A DNA stretch of 64,000 nt. It comes from Longimicrobium sp. GTDB taxonomy: Bacteria > Gemmatimonadota > Gemmatimonadetes > Longimicrobiales > Longimicrobiaceae. Shown piece by piece: positions 17,153-25,122 of this stretch. Made by a program: the position numbers and the translations under genes. The stretch is taken from the NCBI RefSeq assembly GCF_035474595.1, contig NZ_DATIND010000107.1, positions 1-64,000 on the forward strand. The letters are read 5' to 3'. Under the pieces are notes generated by a model, which did no database searches, was not told the DNA's origin, and saw nothing but the letters and a program-made list of their open reading frames with translations. Position 1 is the stretch's first letter. Each line of letters starts with the position of its first letter.

Positions 17153-17377
17153 TCACCGCTCGTACGAAGCGAAGTCATCGAGCGGCGCATCGAAATCTTC
17201 CGACATCGTGAAGAGCCCGCGCGCGCTGCCGAAGCGAGGGCGGCTCAGCGGCTCGACCGGCACCAGCCGGACCGCGGTTCCATCCTCGTCGGTGATCACG
17301 ATGTGCTCGCCTGCGATCGCCGCATGGATCAGCTCCGAGAGGCGCACCTGAGCTTCGGCAACATCCAGTGGTGACAT
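17153..17377 (-). CDS. Phd/YefM-like antitoxin, apparently orphan
   Basis: 74 aa from the ATG at 17377, preceded by GGGAGCGG. The N-terminal part (SPLDVAEAQVRLSELIHAAIAGEHIVITDEDGT, broken here as VRLSELIHAAIAGE and HIVITDEDG) fits the Phd/YefM fold that binds DNA and neutralises a PIN or RelE toxin through its C-terminal tail (here ending FASYER). The segment VRLVPVEPL and then RPRFGSARG is also typical of VapB-type partners of PIN toxins. A toxin is expected just downstream, but only about 160 bases remain before the mfd upstream region, and none is visible. The function as an antitoxin is inferred. Confidence 0.75.
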   Translation of the reverse strand: MSPLDVAEAQVRLSELIHAAIAGEHIVITDEDGTAVRLVPVEPLSRPRFGSARGLFTMSEDFDAPLDDFASYER

Positions 17378-17516
17378 CAGCCGCTCCCGTAATCGTTTTT
17401 TCAAGATACATTCATCTGGAGAAATCGCACAAAGTCGCAGCGTCCAGCCGCGCACCACCGCGTTCGAACAGAAGCGCGTATCTGATCGACCTGTACCTGG
17501 AGCAGGGAGGCGGGGC

Positions 17517-18020
17517 ATGACGAAACCGACCCTGTATGCGGAGTGGGCGCGGATCGGCGGCGGCTTCCCGGACGAGCCGGCATCCACACCCGTCGATCTG
17601 GAGGATCTGATCGTCCGCACGGCGGCCGCGGCGCCGGGCGATGCGCGGCTGTTCTGGGTGGCGGCGAGCTGGCTGGCCGTGCACCACAACCTGGTGAACA
17701 CCCGCCGCCTCTCCGATCGTCTCCGCGTGGCGCCCGCGCTGGATCTCGCCGTCGCGGGGGCGATGCTGGCGGTGGCGCGTGACGCGGCGGGGTCCGCGAC
17801 GCAGCTGGATTCTGCGCTGAAGCACTGCCGTCCGCTCGCAGCGCCGCGTCCGCTCTTCGACGTGATCGCTGCGAGCCCATTGTTTACGGCGAAGGCGAGG
17901 GATGGAACGCTGGACGTGTTCAGCGCGTGGGGACTCTGGCAGGACGACCTGTCGCTCCGGCTGGACGCGATCCGGCCCGTGCAGTGGGTGCTGGCGCACT
18001 GCCCCGAGCTCCAACCGTAG
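17517..18020 (+). CDS. Hypothetical protein (167 aa)
   Basis: Not recognised. The start is supported by GGGAGGCGGGGC before the ATG. The protein is mostly helical and alanine-rich, with no signal peptide or transmembrane helix (RLFWVAASWLAVHHNLV is amphipathic). It is divergent from the antitoxin gene, 139 bases away, so a shared regulatory region is possible, but there is nothing to connect their functions. It is not a toxin family I know. Confidence 0.55.
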   Translation: MTKPTLYAEWARIGGGFPDEPASTPVDLEDLIVRTAAAAPGDARLFWVAASWLAVHHNLVNTRRLSDRLRVAPALDLAVAGAMLAVARDAAGSATQLDSALKHCRPLAAPRPLFDVIAASPLFTAKARDGTLDVFSAWGLWQDDLSLRLDAIRPVQWVLAHCPELQP

Positions 18021-18102
18021 AATCCGCTTGACTTCGCCCGGCGGCGGATTAAGGTGCGGCGGAGGGCCTGGGCCACGCTCACACCCGTACGGGAGGTGCT
18101 GG

Positions 18103-18561
18103 ATGTGGGGGATCGACACGCGCTTCGTCTGCGCGCGCCGCGGCGAGCTGTGGTGGGTGACGCTCTACGGAGACTTCGAGCTGGAGGCGGCGAAGCAGGC
18201 GTACCGGGGGATCCTGGAGGCGTGCACCGACGGCGGCCCCTGCCGGGCGCTGCTCGACTGCCGCATGATGGACGGCAGCCCCACCACGCTGGAACGCTAC
18301 GAGTTCGGCGAGTTCGTGGCGCGCGAGAACGCCGCGCTGCAGGAGCGCGGCCGCGCCACCCTGCTGCAGGTGGCGCTGCTCTGCGAGGTTCCGCTGCTCG
18401 ACGAGCGCAGGTTCGGCCAGACGGTGGCCACCAACCGCGGCGCGTACGTGAAGGCCAGCAGCGAGGTGGACGAGGCGCTGCGCTGGCTGGGCTTCTCGCC
18501 GGCCGGCGAGCTCGTGGCGGCCGGCGCGGGATCCGGCGAAGATCTCCCAGTGTCGTCCTGA
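18103..18561 (+). CDS. STAS/SpoIIAA-like small protein
   Basis: 152 aa from the ATG at 18103 with GGGAGG six bases upstream. The order strand-helix-strand-helix (GELWWVTLYGDF, LEAAKQAYRGILEA, CRALLDCRMMDG, then VDEALRWLGF at the end) resembles the SpoIIAA/SEC14-like STAS fold often found in small stand-alone bacterial proteins. No phosphorylatable Ser of a true anti-anti-sigma factor can be identified with confidence. It stands 82 bases after the 167-aa gene and could be co-transcribed with it. Confidence 0.55.
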   Translation: MWGIDTRFVCARRGELWWVTLYGDFELEAAKQAYRGILEACTDGGPCRALLDCRMMDGSPTTLERYEFGEFVARENAALQERGRATLLQVALLCEVPLLDERRFGQTVATNRGAYVKASSEVDEALRWLGFSPAGELVAAGAGSGEDLPVSS

Positions 18562-18743
18562 GACATTCCGCGCTGTCCCCTCGCGTCCGCACGCTCGTCC
18601 CCGCGCGGGGACACGGACGGAGGGGGAAGATGCGTCGCCCGCCGGTAAATCCATATCCCCCAATACCTTGCGATCGTATACAGGTTCGGAACGCGGATTG
18701 CTCCCGGATCGGGGCAGCTTCCTGCCACACCCGGAGACACACC

Positions 18744-20066
18744 ATGCACAGACACACCGCCGCCGCCCTGCTCCTGCTGACGATGGGGGCAGCCGCGCCC
18801 GCCCGCCCGGCGGGGGCGCAGGACGGCGCGCTCTTTCGTACGGATATGGCCGCCGCGCCGCTCTCGCCGTCCGCCGCCTTCCAGGACGGGTACGGCGCCC
18901 CCCGCGACGACCGCCGGGGCGGCCTCCAGGAGGACGGCCAGCGCGGCCCCAGCGTGCGCGTGTGGCTGGACGGCGACCGCGACCTGTTCAGCCCCGGCGC
19001 CCAGACGCGCGCGGTGGTGCGCGCGAGCGAGGACGCGTACGTGGCGGTGGTCCACATCACCCCCGACGGCGACGTGGACTTCCTGTGGCCGCGCAACTAC
19101 TACGACGACGGCTTCCTGGACGGCGGCCGCTCGCTGACGCTGGGCACCCGCACGGGCAGCTCCATGCGCGTGGGGTACGGCTACGGCATCGGCTACGTGT
19201 TCGCCGTGGCGAGCGACGAGCCGCTGGACCTGCGCCGCGTGCGCGACTACTACTACCGCCGCGGCAGCGCGTGGGACGCGGGGCTGAACGTGGTGGGCGA
19301 CCCGTTCCACGCCATGGACCGCATCGCCCGGCTGCTGGTGCCGGACTTCGACCAGGGGTACGGGTTCCTGGACTGGTACAGCTACCACGTGGGCAGCAAC
19401 CGCTACACCTTCCCGCGCTACGCCTGCTACAGCAGCTACGGCTCGTGGTACGGCAGCCGCAGCCCCTACTACGACGGGTGCGACCGGGTGCGGGTGTTGC
19501 TGCGCGAGCAGCCGTACTATTATGACACCCGCTACTACCGGGGCGACCGCATCCGCTACTGGGGCCGCTACTACCCGTCGGACCGGTACGTGCGCCGCGA
19601 GCCGCAGCACCGCTACAAGGAGTCCGACGGCGCGCGCGGCTACCGCTCGCCCAACAACCGGTCCACCCGCGAGGTGCCGCCGCCGAGCTCGGGAAGCACC
19701 CGCCGCGGCAACGACGACGGGCAGGAGGGGCGCGGGGGCGGAGGCACGCAGCAGCCCAGCCGCGAGCGGCCCACGCTGCAGCGCCGCCCCGCCGAGTCCG
19801 ACCCGGTGCGCGCCCAGCAGCCCCGCGCCGAGCCGCAGCGGCGCCGCGACGAGCCGCGGGACGACGGGTCGCGCGGCGAGAGCCGCCGCGAGGCGCCGCG
19901 CAGCGAGCCGCGTTCGGAGCCGCGGCGCGAGTCTCCGCCGCCGCGCTCGGAGCCGCGCAGCGAACAGCCGCGGCGCGAGTCGCCGCCGCCGTCGCGGGAG
20001 CCGTCGTCCGGCGGGCGGTCGGCGCCCAGCGGAAATTCGCCGGCCCGGGTGCGGCCCAGCTCCTGA
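18744..20066 (+). CDS. Secreted DUF4384-like protein with basic/acidic disordered tail
   Basis: 440 aa from the ATG at 18744, which begins a signal peptide (AAALLLLTMGAAAPARPAGAQ). Residues about 75-190 (VRVWLDGDRDLFSPGAQTRA, VAVVHITPDGDVDFLWPRN) match the DUF4384 beta-sandwich that occurs in secreted and regulatory proteins. The middle is very rich in Tyr (repeated YYY and YRG), and the last 140 residues are Arg/Ser/Pro/Glu repeats such as SEPRSEPRRESPPP, surely disordered. The family function is unknown. It precedes the M28 peptidase gene by 43 bases and may be co-expressed with it. Confidence 0.7.
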   Translation: MHRHTAAALLLLTMGAAAPARPAGAQDGALFRTDMAAAPLSPSAAFQDGYGAPRDDRRGGLQEDGQRGPSVRVWLDGDRDLFSPGAQTRAVVRASEDAYVAVVHITPDGDVDFLWPRNYYDDGFLDGGRSLTLGTRTGSSMRVGYGYGIGYVFAVASDEPLDLRRVRDYYYRRGSAWDAGLNVVGDPFHAMDRIARLLVPDFDQGYGFLDWYSYHVGSNRYTFPRYACYSSYGSWYGSRSPYYDGCDRVRVLLREQPYYYDTRYYRGDRIRYWGRYYPSDRYVRREPQHRYKESDGARGYRSPNNRSTREVPPPSSGSTRRGNDDGQEGRGGGGTQQPSRERPTLQRRPAESDPVRAQQPRAEPQRRRDEPRDDGSRGESRREAPRSEPRSEPRRESPPPRSEPRSEQPRRESPPPSREPSSGGRSAPSGNSPARVRPSS

Positions 20067-20109
20067 AGCGGGGGCTCCCGGGTCACCCAACCCCCAGGAG
20101 CCCAGCCCG

Positions 20110-21663
20110 ATGACCCGAGGTCCGTCCGCATTCCTTCCGGCCGCGCTGGCGATGTTCGCCGGCGCGGCCTCGCTGCGTGCCCAGTCCGCCGCGCCGCTGC
20201 CGCCCGAGGTGGCGGCCGCCGCGAACACCATCACCATCACCGACGCGCGGGCGCGGCTGGAGTTCATCTCCAGCGACCTGATGCGCGGCCGCGACACGCC
20301 CAGCCCCGAGCTGAACATCGTCGCCAGCTACCTGGCCTCCAACTACCAGGCGATGGGCTTCCAGCCCGGCGGCGAGGGCACGACGTTCTTCCAGTGGTAT
20401 CCGTACGGGATGCGCCGCCTCGATCCCACCGCGGCGCGGCTGCAGGTGACCGGCGGCGCAGCGCCCGTGGCCTTCACCGCGGGGCGCGACTTCTGGACGG
20501 CGGGGGGGACGGCGCAGGACGTCTCGGGGAGCCTGGTCTACATCGGCCGTGCACCGGACGCGCTGACCGCGCCGGGGTCGCTCACCGGCCGCATCGCCGT
20601 CGCCGCGATTCCCGGCGGCCCCACGCGCGACTGGCGGCTGGAGCGCAACCGCATCCGCACTGCCGCCCGGCGCGCCGGCGCGGTCGCCGTCGCCTACGTG
20701 CTGGGGCCGGAGTGGACGGCGGACTCGGTCGCGAAGTACGCGGCCACCGCGGCGCGCCCCACGCGCTCGGTGGGAACGGAGCCCGCGTACCCGCAGTTCT
20801 TCCTGAGCCAGGAGGCGGCCGGGCGCCTCTTCCGCGCGGCGAACCTGGACCTGGCCCAGCAGTGGACGGCGGGCGCGGGGAACAACTTCCACGCGGTGCC
20901 GCTGGCCTCGCTGACGGCGACCGGCGCGCTGCCGATGGAGCAGGTGGACCAGGCGCGCGCCCCGAACGTGATCGCCATCTGGCCGGGGAGCGACCCGGTG
21001 CTGAAGAACGAGTACGTCGTGCTCTCCGCCCACATGGACCACGTGGGGGTGGGCCAGGCGGTGAACGGCGACTCGATCTACAACGGCGCCGACGACGACG
21101 GGTCGGGGACCACGGGGATCCTGGAGGTGGCGCGCGCCTTCCAGTCGATGGGGCTGCGGCCGAAGCGCTCGATCGTGATCCTGCACGTGAGCGGCGAGGA
21201 GAAGGGGCTGCTGGGCTCGGAGTGGTTCTCGGAGCACCCCACGCTGCCGCTCGCCCAGATCGTGGCCGACATCAACATCGACATGATCGGGCGCAACAAC
21301 CCCGACAGCGTGGTGGTGATCGGGAAGAACTACTCCACGCTGGGCGCCACGGTGAACGCGGTGCAGCGCGCGCATGGCGATCTCCATCTCACGCTGGCCG
21401 ACGACATCTGGCCGCAGGAGCGCTTCTTCTTCCGCAGCGACCACTTCAACTTCGCGCGCAAGGAGATCCCGGCGATCTTCTTCTTCAGCGGCGTGCACGC
21501 GGACTACCACCGCCCCAGCGACGAGGTGAGCAAGATCGACTTCGACAAGCTGACGCGGATCGCGCGGATGGCGTTCTTCACCGCGTGGGAGGTGGCCAAC
21601 GCGCCCCAGCGCCCGCAGTGGGACCCGCGGGGGCTGGCGGAGGTGCGGGGGATGACGCGGTGA
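20110..21663 (+). CDS. Secreted M28-family zinc aminopeptidase
   Basis: 517 aa. The ATG at 20110 starts a signal peptide (GPSAFLPAALAMFAGAASLRAQ). The C-terminal half carries all M28 metal ligands: SAHMDHVG, GADDDGSGTTG, SGEEKGLLGS (catalytic and ligand Glu), NIDMIGR and the final His in ADYHRPSDE. A PA-type domain is inserted at about residues 110-270, as in many exported M28 enzymes. It would cleave N-terminal residues from peptides outside the cytoplasm. The start has AGGAG ten bases upstream. It lies in a likely two-gene unit after the DUF4384-like gene. Confidence 0.9.
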   Translation: MTRGPSAFLPAALAMFAGAASLRAQSAAPLPPEVAAAANTITITDARARLEFISSDLMRGRDTPSPELNIVASYLASNYQAMGFQPGGEGTTFFQWYPYGMRRLDPTAARLQVTGGAAPVAFTAGRDFWTAGGTAQDVSGSLVYIGRAPDALTAPGSLTGRIAVAAIPGGPTRDWRLERNRIRTAARRAGAVAVAYVLGPEWTADSVAKYAATAARPTRSVGTEPAYPQFFLSQEAAGRLFRAANLDLAQQWTAGAGNNFHAVPLASLTATGALPMEQVDQARAPNVIAIWPGSDPVLKNEYVVLSAHMDHVGVGQAVNGDSIYNGADDDGSGTTGILEVARAFQSMGLRPKRSIVILHVSGEEKGLLGSEWFSEHPTLPLAQIVADINIDMIGRNNPDSVVVIGKNYSTLGATVNAVQRAHGDLHLTLADDIWPQERFFFRSDHFNFARKEIPAIFFFSGVHADYHRPSDEVSKIDFDKLTRIARMAFFTAWEVANAPQRPQWDPRGLAEVRGMTR

Positions 21664-22179
21664 CGGTACGAAGTACGAGAGTACGTGAGTACGGAAGTAC
21701 GATAGGTCGCTGAGTGCTGATATGAGTGCTGAAATGCGACGGAATCGCGGGGCTCGCCGGGATGACGGGGCCCCGCGATGCATTCCTGGACCTGCGGGGT
21801 GGGGGAGGGGCCAGCCAGGCGGGCAGGGTGCCATCGCGAGCCGCGCTAATCTCGTCCAGCTACCTCTCCCGGTACGGGAGAGGTGGACGGCCTTGGCCGG
21901 CCGGAGAGGGCGCGATGCGGCGGACGCGCGGCGGAACCCGATCGCGCGCGCCCGTATCCCGCCACGTCTCGCACACATCTCCGCAACCGTGTGCATCCCG
22001 GTGTCGCTGCTCGCGATTCCGTCATCTTTACGCCATACCGCTCTGTACATCTTCCTCTCAGCGTTGTATTCTATCCTCCTCATCAATTGCACGGAGAACA
22101 CGACGGCGGCAGAACCGTATCCCGGCACGTGGGTACGGGGGCGCGCCGATCCCGATCCACGCACCGCCCATCATCCGCC
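21664..22179. repeat. Gap with heptamers and R2 copy 3
   Basis: Bases 21665-21722 hold AGTACGN heptamers (AGTACGAGAGTACGTGAGTA) followed by GAGTGCTG units. R2 with its arm lies at 21810-21918, the 61-bp core at 21858-21918. The last 150 bases before recQ, about 22005-22100, are less GC-rich and probably contain its promoter, but I cannot assign boxes. Confidence 0.65.
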
Positions 22180-24600
22180 GTGACCGATACCGCCCTGGAC
22201 GCCGCGTCCACCGACACCGCCTTCGAGGCCGCGCGCGAGGTGCTGCGCCGGTACTGGGGGTACGCGGATTTTCGCCCCGGGCAGGACCAGGCCATCCGCA
22301 ACGTCCTTTACGGCGGCGACTGCCTGACGGTGATGCCCACCGGCGGCGGCAAGAGCATCTGCTACCAGGTGCCGGCCATGATGCGCCCGGGGGTGACGCT
22401 GGTCGTATCGCCCCTCATCTCCCTGATGAAGGACCAGATCGACGCGCTGGAGGCGCTGGGCGTCCCCGGCACCTTCATCAACTCGTCGCTCTCCGGCTCG
22501 GAGATGAACGCGCGGCTGGACGCCGCCGAGCGGGGCGAATACAAGCTCGTCTACGTGGCCCCCGAGCGCTTCGACTCCGACGCCTTCCAGCACCGCCTGG
22601 CCCGCCTCGACGTCTCGCTGCTCGCGGTGGACGAGGCGCACTGCGTGTCCGAGTGGGGGCACGACTTCCGCCCGTCGTACCTGCGCCTCGGCCGCGCGCG
22701 CAAGCTGCTGGGGAACCCGCCGGTCGCCGCGCTGACGGCCACCGCGACGGAGGAGGTGCGGCGCGACATCGTGCGCCAGCTGGGGCTGCGCGACCCGCAC
22801 GTGCTGGTGACCGGGTTCGACCGGCGCAACCTGATCTGGCACGTGCTGCGGGCGAAGAACGACTCGGAGAAGGACCGGATCCTCCTCAAGCTCCTGCGCG
22901 GGCGCGAGGGGTCGTCCATCGTCTACGCCTCCACGCGCAAGAGCGTGGACGCGCTGACCGGGCTGCTGAACGGGAGCGGCGTGCCGTGCGTGGGCTACCA
23001 CGCGGGGCTGATGGACCGCGACCGCAAGCAGATCCAGGAGCGCTTCATGACCGGCGACGCGCGGGTCGTGGTGGCGACCAACGCGTTCGGAATGGGGATC
23101 GACAAGAGCGACGTCCGCATCGTCGTCCACTACAACATGCCCGGCAACCTGGAGGCGTACTACCAGGAGGCCGGGCGCGCGGGGCGCGACGGCGGCCCGT
23201 CGGACTGCGTGCTCCTGCACGCCTATCCCGACCGCTTCATCCACGAGTTCTTCGCCGACGTGGCCAACCCGCCGCGCGAGGCGGTGGAGCAGGTGCTGCG
23301 CGTGCTGCGCCGCGATGCCGACGCGCGCGGCATCTGCACCACCCCGGCCGACGAGATCGCGCGGCAGCTGAAGAAGCACCTGAAGGCCGACAAGCAGGTG
23401 GCCAGCGCCGTCCGCGTGCTGGAGCAGTTCGGGCTGGCCAAGGCGGCGGCGTCCGGCGGGCAGGCGGTGCGGCTGCGGCTCCTGGCCACCCCCTCCCGCA
23501 TCTCCGGCGAGCTGGCCGAGCGCCCGGCGGAGCTGGAGTTCCTGCGTGCGCTCTGGAAGGCGGGCGGGGGCGAGAAGGTGTACCGCGGCGCCGAGGTGGA
23601 GTGGCGCGTCCTGTCCCGCGCCTCGCCCGGCGAGTCGCCCGTGGACCTGCTGGACCGGCTGCAGGACGAGGGGTTCCTCGAATGGCAGCAGGGCAGTGAA
23701 GGCGTGTGGGTGATCGATCGCAAGACGCCCGTCAACCGCCTGCCGATCGACTGGCAGGCGCTGGACGACAAGCGCGAGCGCGACCACCGCAAGCTGCAGA
23801 AGATGCAGATCTACGCGTACACCAGGGACTGCCGGCGCGGGTTCGTGCTGCAGTACTTCGGCGACAGCGCGGCGATGAAGCACTGCGGCGCCTGCGACAA
23901 CTGCCTGCAGGAGGCCGACGGGCTCGCGGCCAGGCACGGGATCGAGACGGATGGCTCCGAGGGCCCGCGCGAGCGCCCGAAGCGGGAGCGGCTCCCGCTC
24001 GACTTCCGCCGCGATCGCCGCGCCGCGCGCCGCGAGGGGTACGACCTCTCCACCGACGGCGTGGTCTCGGTCCGCTCCGGCCCCGACCTGCTGCGCGACC
24101 ATCTCCGCCGCGTGCGCAAGGAGCTGGCGCGCCGCCACGACACGCCGCCGTTCATGGTGATGTCGGAAGAGGTGCTGAACGCCATCGCCGCCGCGCAGCC
24201 CGACTCGCCGGAGTCGCTGCTGGCCGTCCAGGGCGTGACCCCCGCGCTCCTGAACCGCTACGGCGCGCCGCTGATGGAGCTCCTGCGCGCCCACGCCGAC
24301 GGCGCCACGCAGCCCGGCGCGGCGAGCGAGCCGCGCCCCCGCGCGCGCCGCGAGCCCGCGCCGGCCGGCGACCCCACGCCCGAGCAGGCGATCCTCTACG
24401 GGAGGCTGAAGAAGCTGCGCTGGGAACTGGCGAAGGAGCTGAGCCAGCCCGCGTTCTGCGTCTTCTCCGACCGCGTGCTGATCGAGATCGCGCGCGAGCA
24501 CCCGAGGACGGAGCGCGAGATGCTCTCCATCAGCGGCGTGGGCCCCGCGAAGATGGAGAAGTTCGGCGAGGCGTTCCTGCGCGTGCTGAACGACGCGTGA
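22180..24600 (+). CDS. recQ: ATP-dependent DNA helicase RecQ with two HRDC domains
   Basis: 806 aa from a GTG at 22180; longer starts would run through repeat DNA. Helicase motifs are complete: TGGGKSICYQ (Walker A), VDEAHC, ALTATAT, and QEAGRAGRDG. The RecQ zinc site is CRRGF then CGACDNC. A winged-helix region follows. The C-terminus has two HRDC modules, at about residues 640-705 (RVRKELARRH...VQGVTPALLNRYG) and 740-806 (LRWELAKELSQ...SGVGPAKMEKFG), where E. coli RecQ has one. The enzyme unwinds forks and recombination intermediates 3'-5'. No operon partners are visible. Confidence 0.95.
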   Translation: MTDTALDAASTDTAFEAAREVLRRYWGYADFRPGQDQAIRNVLYGGDCLTVMPTGGGKSICYQVPAMMRPGVTLVVSPLISLMKDQIDALEALGVPGTFINSSLSGSEMNARLDAAERGEYKLVYVAPERFDSDAFQHRLARLDVSLLAVDEAHCVSEWGHDFRPSYLRLGRARKLLGNPPVAALTATATEEVRRDIVRQLGLRDPHVLVTGFDRRNLIWHVLRAKNDSEKDRILLKLLRGREGSSIVYASTRKSVDALTGLLNGSGVPCVGYHAGLMDRDRKQIQERFMTGDARVVVATNAFGMGIDKSDVRIVVHYNMPGNLEAYYQEAGRAGRDGGPSDCVLLHAYPDRFIHEFFADVANPPREAVEQVLRVLRRDADARGICTTPADEIARQLKKHLKADKQVASAVRVLEQFGLAKAAASGGQAVRLRLLATPSRISGELAERPAELEFLRALWKAGGGEKVYRGAEVEWRVLSRASPGESPVDLLDRLQDEGFLEWQQGSEGVWVIDRKTPVNRLPIDWQALDDKRERDHRKLQKMQIYAYTRDCRRGFVLQYFGDSAAMKHCGACDNCLQEADGLAARHGIETDGSEGPRERPKRERLPLDFRRDRRAARREGYDLSTDGVVSVRSGPDLLRDHLRRVRKELARRHDTPPFMVMSEEVLNAIAAAQPDSPESLLAVQGVTPALLNRYGAPLMELLRAHADGATQPGAASEPRPRARREPAPAGDPTPEQAILYGRLKKLRWELAKELSQPAFCVFSDRVLIEIAREHPRTEREMLSISGVGPAKMEKFGEAFLRVLNDA

Positions 24601-24735
24601 GCGGCGCCCGCGGATGCGCATTGCGGCGGGTTCCGGGTCGGACGCGCGGCGGATCACCCGCGGTTTATGATAAGGCACGTCTATTCCCGCAGTTTGGGCG
24701 GAAATGGAAGAGGGAGCAGATCGGCCGATTAGGGG

Positions 24736-24764
24736 TTGACGGGTCCGGGATGATCTGCTAATCT
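24736..24764 (+). promoter_or_regulatory. Promoter TTGACG-N17-TAATCT
   Basis: TTGACG at 24736-24741 and TAATCT at 24759-24764 with a 17-base spacer: the same layout as at 3678-3706. The predicted transcript starts near 24771 and meets a terminator about 65 bases on, upstream of the haloperoxidase genes. Confidence 0.65.
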
Positions 24765-24791
24765 ATGGGCAACATTTGAATACAGGGCTTG

Positions 24792-24840
24792 AACGCTCCC
24801 GCCCGGCACCCGCCGGGAAGGAGCGTTTTTCGTTGGGATG
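24792..24840 (+). terminator. Intrinsic terminator in the haloperoxidase leader
   Basis: AACGCTCC (24792-24799) pairs with GGAGCGTT (24830-24837) around an inner CCCGGC/GCCGGG stem, followed by five T. It would end a transcript of about 65 nt begun at the promoter just upstream, so it is an attenuator or the end of a small RNA. Confidence 0.75.
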
Positions 24841-24887
24841 CGGCGCCCCGCCGCCGCGCAGCAAAGATAGAGATCCGGGACCGTGAG

Positions 24888-24921
24888 GCCCCCGTCCGGC
24901 AGAGCGCCGGGCGGGGGCTTT
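24888..24921 (+). terminator. Second terminator-like hairpin in the leader
   Basis: GCCCCCGTCCGGC (24888-24900) pairs with GCCGGGCGGGGGC (24906-24918) over 13 positions, followed by TTTCT. It stands about 200 bases before the ATG of the first haloperoxidase gene. Confidence 0.5.
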
Positions 24922-25122
24922 CTCGTTCCGGGCGAGAAGGGAGATGGAGACGGGCCAGCCAGGCCCTTCCCGGCAGAGCGCCGGGCGGGAGGAGCCCGCA
25001 CGGGCGGGCTCGCAGCAGCGATCCCGGACCACCGACGGCGGATGCCGGTCCGGGCGCGCGGTCGGCTCGCGGCGCGGCAGCGCGCGCCGCGAGGGCAAGG
25101 AACCCTGGCAGGAGCTGGAACG

